DNA of 64,000 bases from Methylophaga lonarensis MPL (GTDB lineage: Bacteria > Pseudomonadota > Gammaproteobacteria > Nitrosococcales > Methylophagaceae): the NCBI RefSeq assembly GCF_000349205.1, contig NZ_APHR01000013.1, positions 1 to 64,000 of the forward strand, written 5' to 3'. The notes beneath the pieces were generated by a model that was given only the letters and a program-made list of their open reading frames with translations, searched no databases and had not been told where the DNA came from. A program made the translations under genes and the position numbers. Shown in pieces: positions 18,251-26,926 of this stretch (position 1 is the first letter of the stretch; the number at the start of each line of letters is the position of its first letter).

Positions 18251-19764
18251 GGTGCAAACTCCCGAGCGACAATCAGCTGTGCCCAGGCCAGAGGGCTGAA
18301 GTCACTTCCGGCAAGAATGCCTGTCACTATCGCCAGCAGGGCAGTGAACAGGGTCGGCCAGAGTAGCATCCAGTGGGTTTCATTCCAGACAGATGCTGGT
18401 CGCCTGGCTTGGGGATGAGCTGCCCACTCAACAGCAGGCTTGGCAAACCAGCCACGATATAAAAGTGGCAGAAAATAGGCGGCATTGAGCAGGCCGGATC
18501 CAACAAATACCCACAATATCCAGGGCTGACCTGTTTCCAGAGCCCCCAATCCGAGATACCACTTACTGATAAAGCCTGCGATTGGTGGCACGCCAATCAT
18601 GCCCAAAGCGCCAACAGTAAAGGCGGCCATGGTCAGTGGCATCCTTTGCCCAAGGCCGTTCATCTCCCGAATATGATGAATGTTCAGCGTCTCAGCAAAA
18701 TTACCGGCACAAAAGAACAAGGTAATTTTCATGAGCCCTTGATGGACCAGATGCACCAGAGCGCCGATAGCAGCGATGGGACCAAGCATGGCAACACCCA
18801 GTGTGATGTACGACACCTGGCTGACGGTGGAATAGGCCAGCCTTTTCTTTATCTCGGTTTGTTGGAGGGCTCGAATCGAGCCATAAATGATGGTTGCGGC
18901 GGCCAGTATCATCAGCCCCTGAGTCAACTGAAGTATCGAGAGTGTTTCAATGCCGTAAACATCATAAACCAACCGGATAATGCCAAATGCGCCGGCTTTG
19001 ACCACGGCAACCGCATGTAACAATGCGCTTACTGGCGCCGGAGCGACCATGGCTTGAGGCAGCCAGCCATGCACAGGCAGCAATGCTGCCTTGACGCCTA
19101 GCCCCAGCACCATCAGAACAAACGCCAGCGTTAAGCCAGCCTGATGTTGATCGACCACTGGGGATAGATAGCCCCCCGGAATAAAGTCGGGAGTCCCGGC
19201 CAGAGCATGCAGTAATGCAACCCCCATCAACACCAGAACGCCGCCACTGACGGTATAGGCCAGATAGACTTTGCCGGCACGAATCGCTGCGTCGGTGCCC
19301 CGATGTACGACCAATGGAAAAGTTGCCAGTGTTAGTAATTCGTAAAACACCAGAAACGTCACCAGATTGCCCGCCAATGCCAGACCGACGGTGGCACTGA
19401 CACACAGACTGAAGTAGCCGAAAAACCTGGAGCGAAACGCAGAGCCTTCAAGATAGCCGATGGCGTAGATCGTCGTCGCCAGCCATAACACCGAAGACAG
19501 CGCGACAAATTGCAGCGACAACGCATCTCCTTGCAAAATCAGATCGGCACCCGGTAAGAACGTGATACTGAAGCTGAACTGTTGACCTTGACTGACCCCG
19601 TGCAACATCCAGCCAACCAGCAATAATTTGCTGAACACACCGGCCAGATTCAGTGTGATACGCAGGCGATGTTGTGATTCCTTGAGACTAAAAATCAGTA
19701 AACCGGGGATCAGTGAACTGAGCACAATGGCAACGGGCAAAATGGTTTGAATATCAGTCATCAT
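18247..19764 (-). CDS. MnhD-type antiporter subunit, second copy of the Mrp-like cluster
   Basis: About 505 residues, 12-14 membrane helices. The PF00361 core is evident in LGLGVKAALLPVHGWLPQAMVAPAPVSA and in KRLAYSTVSQVSYITLGV. The open frame extends to 19851, but that would overlap the upstream gene by 90 bases; the tandem ATGs at 19764/19761 overlap its stop by a few bases and fit MTDIQTILPVAIV. It is co-transcribed with the copies on either side. Confidence 0.88.
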   Translation of the reverse strand: MMTDIQTILPVAIVLSSLIPGLLIFSLKESQHRLRITLNLAGVFSKLLLVGWMLHGVSQGQQFSFSITFLPGADLILQGDALSLQFVALSSVLWLATTIYAIGYLEGSAFRSRFFGYFSLCVSATVGLALAGNLVTFLVFYELLTLATFPLVVHRGTDAAIRAGKVYLAYTVSGGVLVLMGVALLHALAGTPDFIPGGYLSPVVDQHQAGLTLAFVLMVLGLGVKAALLPVHGWLPQAMVAPAPVSALLHAVAVVKAGAFGIIRLVYDVYGIETLSILQLTQGLMILAAATIIYGSIRALQQTEIKKRLAYSTVSQVSYITLGVAMLGPIAAIGALVHLVHQGLMKITLFFCAGNFAETLNIHHIREMNGLGQRMPLTMAAFTVGALGMIGVPPIAGFISKWYLGLGALETGQPWILWVFVGSGLLNAAYFLPLLYRGWFAKPAVEWAAHPQARRPASVWNETHWMLLWPTLFTALLAIVTGILAGSDFSPLAWAQLIVAREFAP

Positions 19765-21188
19765 GCGCTGAAGACATCCATTAACTGCAGCAGTGGCTCG
19801 GAGAATAGTGCCATCAACCAGACCAGAATGGCCGGTAATAACGCCAGCCATTGTGCTGACTTACCGTGTTCACTTGCTGTTGCCGACACAGACGATTGGC
19901 GAAAGCCCTGACTGACTACTCGAAACACATAAGCAGCACTGAGCAAGGTGGCGATAATCACCAGCAAGGCCCAGGGCCAGTATGCAGGTTCAATCAACAT
20001 AGGTTGAATCAGCAGCCACTTGGCAATAAAGCCTCCGCTAGGTGGCAGGCCAATCAGGCTTCCACCTGCCACCGCAAAGGCAAACAATGCCACCGGCATG
20101 GTCAATGTCATGCCGCGCAGACTGTTCAGCCGTTTTTTACCGGTCGCCGCCTGAATTTCCCCCGCCGCGAGGAACATGGACGTTTTCGCCATTGCATGTG
20201 CCACCACAAACAACCAAAGTGCCGCCTGTAAATCATTCAATTGCCAGTGAAGCAGCAGGCCGAGTGCAAGCAGGCCATAACCAAGCTGTGCGACAGTGGA
20301 GTAGGCGACCAGTGTTTTCAGATGTGGCGTGCGGCAAGCTGACCAGCCGCCAATCAACAACGCACCGCCACCCAGCAAGGCCAGCCAGAATCCCATTGGT
20401 ACAGCCAGTTCGCTAGGCGCCACTCGACTCCATAACAACCACAAAATGAACAAAGGTGCTTTGACCACCAAGGCTGATAATAAGGCGCTAACCGGCGTTG
20501 GCGCACTTGAATGGGCCGCTGGCAGCCACAAATGTAATGGCCATAAGGCTGCTTTCAGCATCAGACCGGCTGAGATCAGCAACAGGGCAGTTTGTGTCAC
20601 GCGATCTGCCTCGGTCAGCGTTGCCAGCAATGCAATATCCAGTGTGCCGTACTGCCCATACAGCATCACCACACCGAGTAGATAGGTCAGCGATGCAAAC
20701 AGTGATAGCAGTAAATAATCCAGTGCTGCGCGTAGCGCCTTTTGTCCTGCCAACGTCACCAGTGCGACTGCGGCAAGCCCCAGCAGTTCGAGCGTGACAT
20801 ACCAGTTGAACAAATCCATGGATAGCCACAAGGCAACCAGACTGCCGTGTAGCAATAGTGCCAGCGGCCAGAAAGCCTGTTTTATCGGCTGACAGTGATG
20901 GCTGCTGGCGGCAAAGCAGACAACGATGAGATGAATGACAGCGGTAGTGACAATCAACAGTGCGTTGACGGGCATCAGTTGAAAACGAATCGCCAGCGGA
21001 CTCTCCCAGCCGCCCAGATTGAGCGATTGAGGGCCCGAATCGATTACAGACAACAGCGCCATCACTGCTGCCAGCAAACTGACAATGCTGGCAACGATGA
21101 CCAGCCAGCTTTGTTGCCGGGGCCGCCACATCAACACCAGCATTGCCGCAAAAAAGGGCACAACCATACTGACCAGGGCTGCATTCAT
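19761..21188 (-). CDS. MnhD-type antiporter subunit, first copy of the Mrp-like cluster
   Basis: 475 residues, all hydrophobic helices. Family landmarks are LMLKAALWPLHLWLPAAHSSAPTPVSA and VAYSTVAQLGYGLLALG. It begins with ATG at 21188, sharing one base with the MnhC stop (TGATG). In a standard Mrp complex one MnhD and one MnhA provide the two channel subunits; here three MnhD-like genes follow each other and no full MnhA is present. Confidence 0.88.
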   Translation of the reverse strand: MNAALVSMVVPFFAAMLVLMWRPRQQSWLVIVASIVSLLAAVMALLSVIDSGPQSLNLGGWESPLAIRFQLMPVNALLIVTTAVIHLIVVCFAASSHHCQPIKQAFWPLALLLHGSLVALWLSMDLFNWYVTLELLGLAAVALVTLAGQKALRAALDYLLLSLFASLTYLLGVVMLYGQYGTLDIALLATLTEADRVTQTALLLISAGLMLKAALWPLHLWLPAAHSSAPTPVSALLSALVVKAPLFILWLLWSRVAPSELAVPMGFWLALLGGGALLIGGWSACRTPHLKTLVAYSTVAQLGYGLLALGLLLHWQLNDLQAALWLFVVAHAMAKTSMFLAAGEIQAATGKKRLNSLRGMTLTMPVALFAFAVAGGSLIGLPPSGGFIAKWLLIQPMLIEPAYWPWALLVIIATLLSAAYVFRVVSQGFRQSSVSATASEHGKSAQWLALLPAILVWLMALFSEPLLQLMDVFSA

Positions 21189-21463
21189 CAGCGTTTTTCC
21201 TGCTGGCTGGCAACCGCCAGTCTAAGTGCAAAAGCGGTTGCACTAACCGCAACGACCAGACCTGTCACCACCAAGGCATGCAAGACCGGGTCAGTGCTGG
21301 TTTCTCTGCGAGCCAGGGTGACCATCACCAAAAATACGCCACTGCCCATGATATTCAGCGAAATGATGCGCCGGATGGGGTCTGAATTACGCCACAAGCC
21401 ATATAACCCCGTCAGCCAGAGTATGCCGCCAGTAGCCAGAAACAACTGCAATGACAAAGTCAT
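21188..21463 (-). CDS. MnhC/NuoK-like subunit of the Mrp-like cluster
   Basis: A 91-residue protein with three membrane helices (LQLFLATGGILWLTGLYGLW, IISLNIMGSGVFLVMVTLA, VLHALVVTGLVVAVSATAFA), the NuoK-type three-helix layout of MnhC. It includes the DPVLHALVVTGLVV segment shared with MnhC and NuoK. Overlaps its neighbours on both sides. Somewhat shorter than MrpC from the second cluster (115 residues). Confidence 0.85.
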   Translation of the reverse strand: MTLSLQLFLATGGILWLTGLYGLWRNSDPIRRIISLNIMGSGVFLVMVTLARRETSTDPVLHALVVTGLVVAVSATAFALRLAVASQQEKR

Positions 21464-21834
21464 GAGGCTGCTTCCTGTTGACCTGTCACCAACCAGGCCA
21501 GTGTTACTGCGATAGAAATGGTCGCCAGAAATTCAATGATGAAGATCAAGCTGGCGGAATAGCTTGCCGGATAATCAAGCCAGCCTTGGCCCAACCAGGC
21601 GGTCAAGCAGGCGATGATCAGAAAAAATCCGGCGCCGCACAAGACGGAACATCTTAGCCAGGCTTGCTCCCAGCTCAGACCGGGTATTACATGATTCAGT
21701 CTGAGCACAATCAAACCTGCTGCCAGTAAGGCACCTGACTGAAAAGCACCGCCAGGTCCGCTACTGCCTCTCCACAGCAGGTAACCGCCAATGACAATGG
21801 TCAGTGGTGCCAGATATCGGCTCCAGGCATTCAA
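21460..21834 (-). CDS. MnhB-like subunit of the Mrp-like cluster
   Basis: A 124-residue protein with four helices and the MnhB pattern RGSSGPGGAFQSGALLAAG, corresponding to the GH..PGGGF.GG motif of MnhB. Only a TTG (21834) is available as start within the frame after the preceding gene stop; no in-frame ATG is near. Its stop overlaps the mnhC start by four bases. Confidence 0.8.
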   Translation of the reverse strand: MNAWSRYLAPLTIVIGGYLLWRGSSGPGGAFQSGALLAAGLIVLRLNHVIPGLSWEQAWLRCSVLCGAGFFLIIACLTAWLGQGWLDYPASYSASLIFIIEFLATISIAVTLAWLVTGQQEAAS

Positions 21835-21857
21835 CAGCGGCCAGGGATCAGCGATGT

Positions 21858-22364
21858 TCAGGCAGGCAAACGAAGTTGTTGCATGCCGAGCAGGGCCAGC
21901 AGTAACACCAGTAATTCCAGCAGCGTATCCCAGGCCCTGAAATTGAGGAGCACGGCAGTGACCGGATGCGTCACACCGCTGTCCGTCATCGATTGTTCCG
22001 CCGCTGCGACCAGACTTTCAGGTGAGCTTGCCAAAGGTACTAAAGACAGCACCAGCCAAATCATGGCTGCCAGGCTAAAGCCAACGGCCAGCCATGAGCG
22101 GCGCGTGTTTTGTTGATGTTTTCCCTGAGGCAGACTGGCATAAGCAGCCATTAAAAGCACTCCGGTAATGCCTGCACCAATCGCCGCTTCAGCCAGTGCA
22201 AGATCAGGCGCACCCAACCGGGCCCAGGTGATTGACAAGATCAGACCAAACGCGATGAACAGAATAATGCTGTCATATAGACGTTTGACTTCAACCACAG
22301 CCACAGCAAGAGACAGCAGCACCATGCACAAGATCAAGTCAAATATCAGTTCACTCGCTGCCAT
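21858..22364 (-). CDS. MnhA C-terminal-like subunit (MbhD plus MbhE domains)
   Basis: A 168-residue protein equal to the C-terminal end of MnhA as a free subunit. The first half is DUF4040/MbhD-like (ARLGAPDLALAEAAIGAGIT) and the second half is MbhE-like (LLNFRAWDTLLELLVLLLALLG), the latter matching [21 protein letters not shown] in the full MrpA of the neighbouring operon. The ATG at 22364 overlaps mnhG by 14 bases; the longer frame from 22424 is unlikely. The same split form occurs in archaeal Mbh hydrogenases. Confidence 0.85.
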   Translation of the reverse strand: MAASELIFDLILCMVLLSLAVAVVEVKRLYDSIILFIAFGLILSITWARLGAPDLALAEAAIGAGITGVLLMAAYASLPQGKHQQNTRRSWLAVGFSLAAMIWLVLSLVPLASSPESLVAAAEQSMTDSGVTHPVTAVLLNFRAWDTLLELLVLLLALLGMQQLRLPA

Positions 22365-22650
22365 CGGAGCTGTCCTTGTCTGATTGCAGTTGATAACGAG
22401 CCAGAAGTTGGCAGGCGGTCGCACTGGAAGCCATGACCAGTAACCAGATAAACAACATGAGTAGCACGGTGGCCAGCCGATCTGCGCGCAGGCTCAGGCC
22501 CAAAATAACCAGCCCCAAGCCCAGTGTGTCGGCTTTGGTCAAAGCATGCAGGCGACTGTATACATCGGGAAAACGCAGCAGGCCAACAGTGCCAACCACA
22601 AAGAATGCTCCGCCCAGCCAGAGTAACAATGTGCTCAACGCCTCAATCAT
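22351..22650 (-). CDS. MnhG-like subunit of the Mrp-like cluster
   Basis: A 99-residue protein with three helices and the MnhG pattern VGLLRFPDVYSRLHALTKADTLGLG. Overlaps mnhF by 8 bases and the DUF4040-type gene by 14 bases. Confidence 0.88.
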   Translation of the reverse strand: MIEALSTLLLWLGGAFFVVGTVGLLRFPDVYSRLHALTKADTLGLGLVILGLSLRADRLATVLLMLFIWLLVMASSATACQLLARYQLQSDKDSSDGSE

Positions 22651-22894
22651 CGTGTTTCCTGAGAAATTGAACCAGGGCGGCGGAAACCAGCGCGGCCAGC
22701 AATGCCAGGATCAGTGCAGCATCCATCAGCGCTGGTGAGGCCTGTGTTTGCGAGAGTATTAGCAGTATTGCGGTGCCGGTGGTGCCAGAGAGTTGTATAG
22801 CCAGTAGGCGATCCACATGACTGGGGCCTATTACTACCCGCACCAGTCCAATCAGGATGCTGGCCATCAGCAAGCCAATCAACAGCATCATCAT
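22643..22894 (-). CDS. MnhF-like subunit of the Mrp-like cluster
   Basis: An 83-residue protein with three helices and the MnhF pattern RVVIGPSHVDRLLAIQLSGT. Starts with ATG at 22894, overlapping the mnhE stop by four bases. Confidence 0.88.
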   Translation of the reverse strand: MMMLLIGLLMASILIGLVRVVIGPSHVDRLLAIQLSGTTGTAILLILSQTQASPALMDAALILALLAALVSAALVQFLRKHDD

Positions 22895-23415
22895 GGCTGA
22901 ATTCCTGTCAGCAATCTGGTCAGATGTGATTCAAGACGCGAGATAATGTCAGCCCAGTCTTGCTGTTGATCCAGTACATGAACATGCAACTCGCCCTGCT
23001 GGTAATGTGAAGCGAGCGTGCCGGGCAACAATCCGGTGAGCGCCGATAACAACAAACGGACCTGCTCATCAGTCGTTTTTAATGGATAACTCACCCATGC
23101 CGGATTGAGCGGCACTGCAGGATGAACAGCTCTTCTTGCCACATCCCAGGCGCCTAACCATAGTTCAATCAGAAAAAATATGATGAAAGCAGGGAGAGCA
23201 GATAGCCGGATGAACCAGCGAGTGTTATTTATTCCGACACTGACCCATGCTGCAAACATGGCCAGTAACAAGCCAAACAGGGGGGCCTCAGCTGCTGCCA
23301 GGATTAACCAAAGCAGAAAATAGAAAGCACACCAGATTGCTCCGGTTTGCAGTTTTCTCCAGAGGTTTGCCTTGCCCGAGCTCACAGGTTTCCTTCTTGT
23401 TGAAATGTCACACAT
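22891..23415 (-). CDS. MnhE-like subunit, first gene of the Mrp-like cluster
   Basis: A 174-residue protein. An N-terminal hydrophobic part (FYFLLWLILAAAEAPLFGLLL) is followed by a cytoplasmic domain with GLLPGTLASHYQQGELHVHVLDQ, the MnhE signature. The frame is open to 23637, but that would run into the divergent diguanylate cyclase gene; the ATG at 23415 (MCDIST) leaves a 155-base shared promoter region. Gene order from here is E-F-G-A'-B-C-D-D-D. Confidence 0.85.
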   Translation of the reverse strand: MCDISTRRKPVSSGKANLWRKLQTGAIWCAFYFLLWLILAAAEAPLFGLLLAMFAAWVSVGINNTRWFIRLSALPAFIIFFLIELWLGAWDVARRAVHPAVPLNPAWVSYPLKTTDEQVRLLLSALTGLLPGTLASHYQQGELHVHVLDQQQDWADIISRLESHLTRLLTGIQP

Positions 23416-23570
23416 ACTATTGAAACAAAATCGCTGCCTCAAGTCTGAGCTGAATAAGCCACTCAGGCAAACCGAAATTAACCATGATTTTACTGTTGTA
23501 TTGTGCCCAACCTGTTGTAGACTCAAACGAAAGGATGCAGTGCTACGATGCTTAGACGAGAGAGAGGTGC

Positions 23571-25139
23571 ATGACCGCAGAAGAACTTGAAGCCAGGCTG
23601 CAGCAGTGGAAGCATAAATATTTCGAAGCCATCGCACGTGAAGAGCTTCAGCAGCATTATCTGCACACCCTCGAGCGTGCCTTGGGGCGATTGGCTCTGG
23701 TCGCAGAGGGACTAGACCCGGCTCTTGATCAGCAATTAAAAAATCTTCGCCATGAGTTACGAGGCAATCGCGACAGCGATCGCATCAGTGCAATTCTTGA
23801 AAAAATTCAGACGCTTATTCAGCAGGATACTTCCGAACAGAACTCAATCAAGACCAGCTCTGCGTTGATGCTGGAGTTGTTGGAAGCTGTTAACTTTCCC
23901 CCCCATTTGCGCAAGGAAGCTGCCGCACTGGCAAAAGCCATCAAGGTGACTTCCGACAAACATCAGCTGGCAAGCTACCAGAGCCAGTGGCTTGAATTAA
24001 TAAATTCTGCAGTGAGTTCGGCGGCATCTGACAACACCGATGCCAAGCGGTTCTGGCAACGATTGTTGTCATTCCAGCCACGCAAAGACCATCTCAAGAT
24101 GTGCCAGGGTGTGCTATTCGGTTTGCTTGAAAAACTGCATTTGCCTGAGCAGTTCAGCGAAGAATTGCTGGAAATTCGTGTAGCGGTAGAACGACATATG
24201 ACCACTGAAAACCTGCCGTTCATCGTCGATACCCTGGCGAGCCTTGTCAACAGTCTTGGTCGTGAGGCAGAGCTGCAAAAGCTTGAATATCGTGCCTTTT
24301 TGACCAGCCTTACCGACAAAATCAATCAGCTGGATATGATTCTGCTGGAAAATGCCAACGAAGAAGCCGAGGCTTATCAGCATCAGTTGGCGCTTGGTGA
24401 GCAGCTTAACGCCGGACTGGATGAGATGCGTCGTGATATTGATAAGGATTTTCACGATGCCTATCAACTCAAGTCGATGATCAATCTCAAACTGACATCT
24501 TTGTGTGAGTTGTTTGATGACTATCGCCACGCCGATGAATCCAGGCACATGCAGTCGCAACGTCAAATCAGCAAACTGAAAACTGAAATGGCATTGCTGG
24601 AAGATGAAGCCCAGCGATTACGGGATGGTATCAGGAAAGCCCAGGAGTCAATGCGTAAGGATGCGCTCACCGGCATCTGGAATCGTCAGGCTATGATGGA
24701 AATGCTCGAACAGGAATATGTCCGTTGGAAACGCTATCAAAACCCACTGACACTGGTGATTTGGGATATTGATAATTTCAAGCAAATCAACGATCAATAC
24801 GGACACATGGCAGGCGATAAAATTCTCAAGGAGTTTGCCAATATCCTGACCGAGTCAACCCGAAGTGCAGATTTTGTTGCTCGTTACGGTGGAGAGGAGT
24901 TTGTCGGAATTTTCCCTGAAACAGATTTGATCATGGGAACCCAGTTGGCCAACAAGATTCGTGAAAAAATCAAGGAAGCTCGTTTTGTCTATGAGGGCAA
25001 TCCGGTACCGGTCACTGTCTCGGCCGGGGTGGCAAATTTTGCTCAAAATGACAGTGCCGATGATGTTTTTAAACGTGCGGATCAGGGTTTGTATCAAGCC
25101 AAGAAGCTGGGCCGGGATAATTGCGTATCCATTGAATAA
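23571..25139 (+). CDS. Diguanylate cyclase with long coiled-coil N-terminal region
   Basis: A 522-residue soluble protein. The C-terminal GGDEF domain (about residues 355-522) has an intact active site GGEEF and an RSAD inhibitory I-site five residues upstream, so it should make c-di-GMP with product inhibition. The first 350 residues are helical and rich in charged heptads, with no signal peptide, membrane helix or recognised sensor domain. RBS GAGAGAGG precedes the ATG. It is divergent from the Mrp-like cluster and may share its promoter region; the following gene starts 21 bases later. Confidence 0.92.
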   Translation: MTAEELEARLQQWKHKYFEAIAREELQQHYLHTLERALGRLALVAEGLDPALDQQLKNLRHELRGNRDSDRISAILEKIQTLIQQDTSEQNSIKTSSALMLELLEAVNFPPHLRKEAAALAKAIKVTSDKHQLASYQSQWLELINSAVSSAASDNTDAKRFWQRLLSFQPRKDHLKMCQGVLFGLLEKLHLPEQFSEELLEIRVAVERHMTTENLPFIVDTLASLVNSLGREAELQKLEYRAFLTSLTDKINQLDMILLENANEEAEAYQHQLALGEQLNAGLDEMRRDIDKDFHDAYQLKSMINLKLTSLCELFDDYRHADESRHMQSQRQISKLKTEMALLEDEAQRLRDGIRKAQESMRKDALTGIWNRQAMMEMLEQEYVRWKRYQNPLTLVIWDIDNFKQINDQYGHMAGDKILKEFANILTESTRSADFVARYGGEEFVGIFPETDLIMGTQLANKIREKIKEARFVYEGNPVPVTVSAGVANFAQNDSADDVFKRADQGLYQAKKLGRDNCVSIE

Positions 25140-25159
25140 GGGGTGGTAGCCTAATTTCG

Positions 25160-25672
25160 ATGAATCGCAATATGCAGGAAAAAATCGAACTTGAGCACGA
25201 GGCTGCCAAGCTTTTCATGCGCCTGTTTGAAAAGCAGACCGGCATTCATATGCGCCACATCTGGCACAATGAACCACAACAGCCTGATGTGTCTTGTTAT
25301 TTTGATCACCAGCGTCTTGATCTTGAAATCGCGCATATCTATGGCAGTGAAGAAGAAGCGCGTCTGATTCTTGGCAAGTCGGCCAGCTTACGCACGCTTG
25401 AAGTGCTGCATGAGTTGATGAATATTCCGGCCGAACAGCGCTTGTTGAGCGCACTCAATTCAATCCTGGAAAGCAAATCACGCAAGCGTTATCACAGTGA
25501 TCGTGTCTGGCTGGTATTACGTAATGCCAACCCGTTATGGACCCGTCAGGATATAGAAGCAAACAGGCATCTGCTCAGTATTCCCGAAGCCCATCCTTTT
25601 GAGCAGATTTGGGTGGTGGGCGATATGCGAGGGGAGTCGGGAATTGTGCAATTGTATCCCGAACCTGACTAG
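25160..25672 (+). CDS. Conserved-looking protein of unknown function
   Basis: A 170-residue soluble protein that I do not recognise. No signal or membrane helix. The middle contains NEPQQPDVSCYFDHQRLDLE, in which a PD followed about 14 residues later by DLE faintly recalls nuclease-fold active sites, but no catalytic lysine follows, so this is not a call. It begins 21 bases after the diguanylate cyclase stop and is probably co-transcribed with it. Confidence 0.6.
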   Translation: MNRNMQEKIELEHEAAKLFMRLFEKQTGIHMRHIWHNEPQQPDVSCYFDHQRLDLEIAHIYGSEEEARLILGKSASLRTLEVLHELMNIPAEQRLLSALNSILESKSRKRYHSDRVWLVLRNANPLWTRQDIEANRHLLSIPEAHPFEQIWVVGDMRGESGIVQLYPEPD

Positions 25673-25751
25673 TGCCTGTTGATCCTTCACCGTCGCCAGT
25701 TAAAACCCCAGTGTCTAATCATCGGCTTATTGTCTGAGAAAACAGCAGCCC

Positions 25752-26177
25752 CTAGCGTTTTGGCTTGGCTTTAGCCTTCACTGTTTTCTTGCTGGCGGCA
25801 GGTTTCTTGGGTGCATCCTCCTCAAAACCGCTACGCAGATAATGTGTCTCCGGGTCATAGCTGGTTTTCAGATCATCCTTAATGGTGCCTTCCCACAGTG
25901 GCACACCAACAAAATAGCCTGCGCGTCCGATTACATGTGCCGCCACCGGTGCGGTCAGAATAATAAAGGCAATAATCGCCAACGCCCGAGTTACCACGGC
26001 GACTTCGGCAAAATAAAATGCCACAGCGATCATAATCAAAGCGGTGCCCAGCGCACCGGACTTGGTGGTTGCATGCATCCGGGTGGGCAGATCCGGCAGT
26101 CGAATGATGCCAATTGCGGCCAGCAGCATCAAAGCTGCCCCCATCAACAGTAAGGCAGACACCAAAATTTCAGTCAT
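25752..26177 (-). CDS. mrpG: Na+/H+ antiporter subunit MrpG
   Basis: A 141-residue MnhG/MrpG with three helices and the signature IGIIRLPDLPTRMHATTKSGALG. Its tail of about 40 residues is lysine- and alanine-rich (KPAASKKTVKAKAKPKR), longer than usual and likely cytoplasmic. Start ATG at 26177 overlaps the mrpF stop; the longer frame from 26210 is unlikely. Last gene of the complete mrpABCDEFG operon. Confidence 0.93.
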   Translation of the reverse strand: MTEILVSALLLMGAALMLLAAIGIIRLPDLPTRMHATTKSGALGTALIMIAVAFYFAEVAVVTRALAIIAFIILTAPVAAHVIGRAGYFVGVPLWEGTIKDDLKTSYDPETHYLRSGFEEDAPKKPAASKKTVKAKAKPKR

Positions 26178-26442
26178 CACGTGGACCTCCTCGCTCAAGG
26201 AATCGGGCAAAACCGATGGCCGCCAGGAATGCCGTCAGTGCCAGTACGATAGCGACATCAAGAAAACTGGCCACACCGGTATCAATGGCGTGCACCCCTA
26301 CAATACCTGCCACGATCGATGCGACCAGTTCCAGTGCAACTACCCGATCAGGTAACGATGGCCCTTTGGCAAGACGGATAAAGCCCAACAACAATGCCGC
26401 CGAGAGCATCAGATAGACCAGATTAATCACATAAGCGCTCAC
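26170..26442 (-). CDS. mrpF: Na+/H+ antiporter subunit MrpF
   Basis: A 90-residue three-helix MrpF with RLAKGPSLPDRVVALELVASI. The start is a GTG at 26442 preceded by a strong GAGGAG at good spacing; no ATG is available. MrpF is required for assembly and transport of the Mrp complex. Confidence 0.92.
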   Translation of the reverse strand: MSAYVINLVYLMLSAALLLGFIRLAKGPSLPDRVVALELVASIVAGIVGVHAIDTGVASFLDVAIVLALTAFLAAIGFARFLERGGPRDD

Positions 26443-26452
26443 TTGGTTCTCC

Positions 26453-26926
26453 TCAGCGCAATACTTCGAGCAGGCGCCGCTCGACTTCGTTTAGCTCAGC
26501 CAGCAGTTTTTTTTCATCCTGCAGAAACATTGCGTGAATAAACAACACCCGATTATCGTTGGATACGTCCAGACTCAGCGTGCCCGGTGTCAACGATATA
26601 AAATTGGCGACCATGGTGATTTCAAACTCTGTTTTGGCCGACAACGGGTAGGCAATCACGCCTGGCTGCATATGCCATGGTGGGGTCAAAATATCAAACG
26701 CGACCTTGAGGTTTGCTTTCACTAGTTCCAGGATAAAAAAGCCGACAAACCTCAGGACTCTCGGAATACGTTGTGCATAGCCTCTGATGGCAGGTAATTG
26801 TGTTTGAGCAATTGCCAGAACGGCATAGCCAAGGGCAAAGCCGAAAGTGAAATTCAGGCCACCAAAATTACCGGTCAGTGCCACCCAGGCCAGTGCAAGC
26901 AAAATATTCCAGAAAAAGCCAATCAT
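26453..26926 (-). CDS. mrpE: Na+/H+ antiporter subunit MrpE
   Basis: A 157-residue MrpE with two N-terminal helices and the signature MVANFISLTPGTLSLDVSND followed by FIHAM. The start overlaps the mrpD stop by four bases. Part of the canonical operon. Confidence 0.93.
   Translation of the reverse strand: MIGFFWNILLALAWVALTGNFGGLNFTFGFALGYAVLAIAQTQLPAIRGYAQRIPRVLRFVGFFILELVKANLKVAFDILTPPWHMQPGVIAYPLSAKTEFEITMVANFISLTPGTLSLDVSNDNRVLFIHAMFLQDEKKLLAELNEVERRLLEVLR

Noticed and set aside
25160-25672. PD-(D/E)xK nuclease assignment for the unknown protein
   Set aside because: A PD and a later DLE are present, but no catalytic lysine follows and no nuclease context exists; left as unknown.
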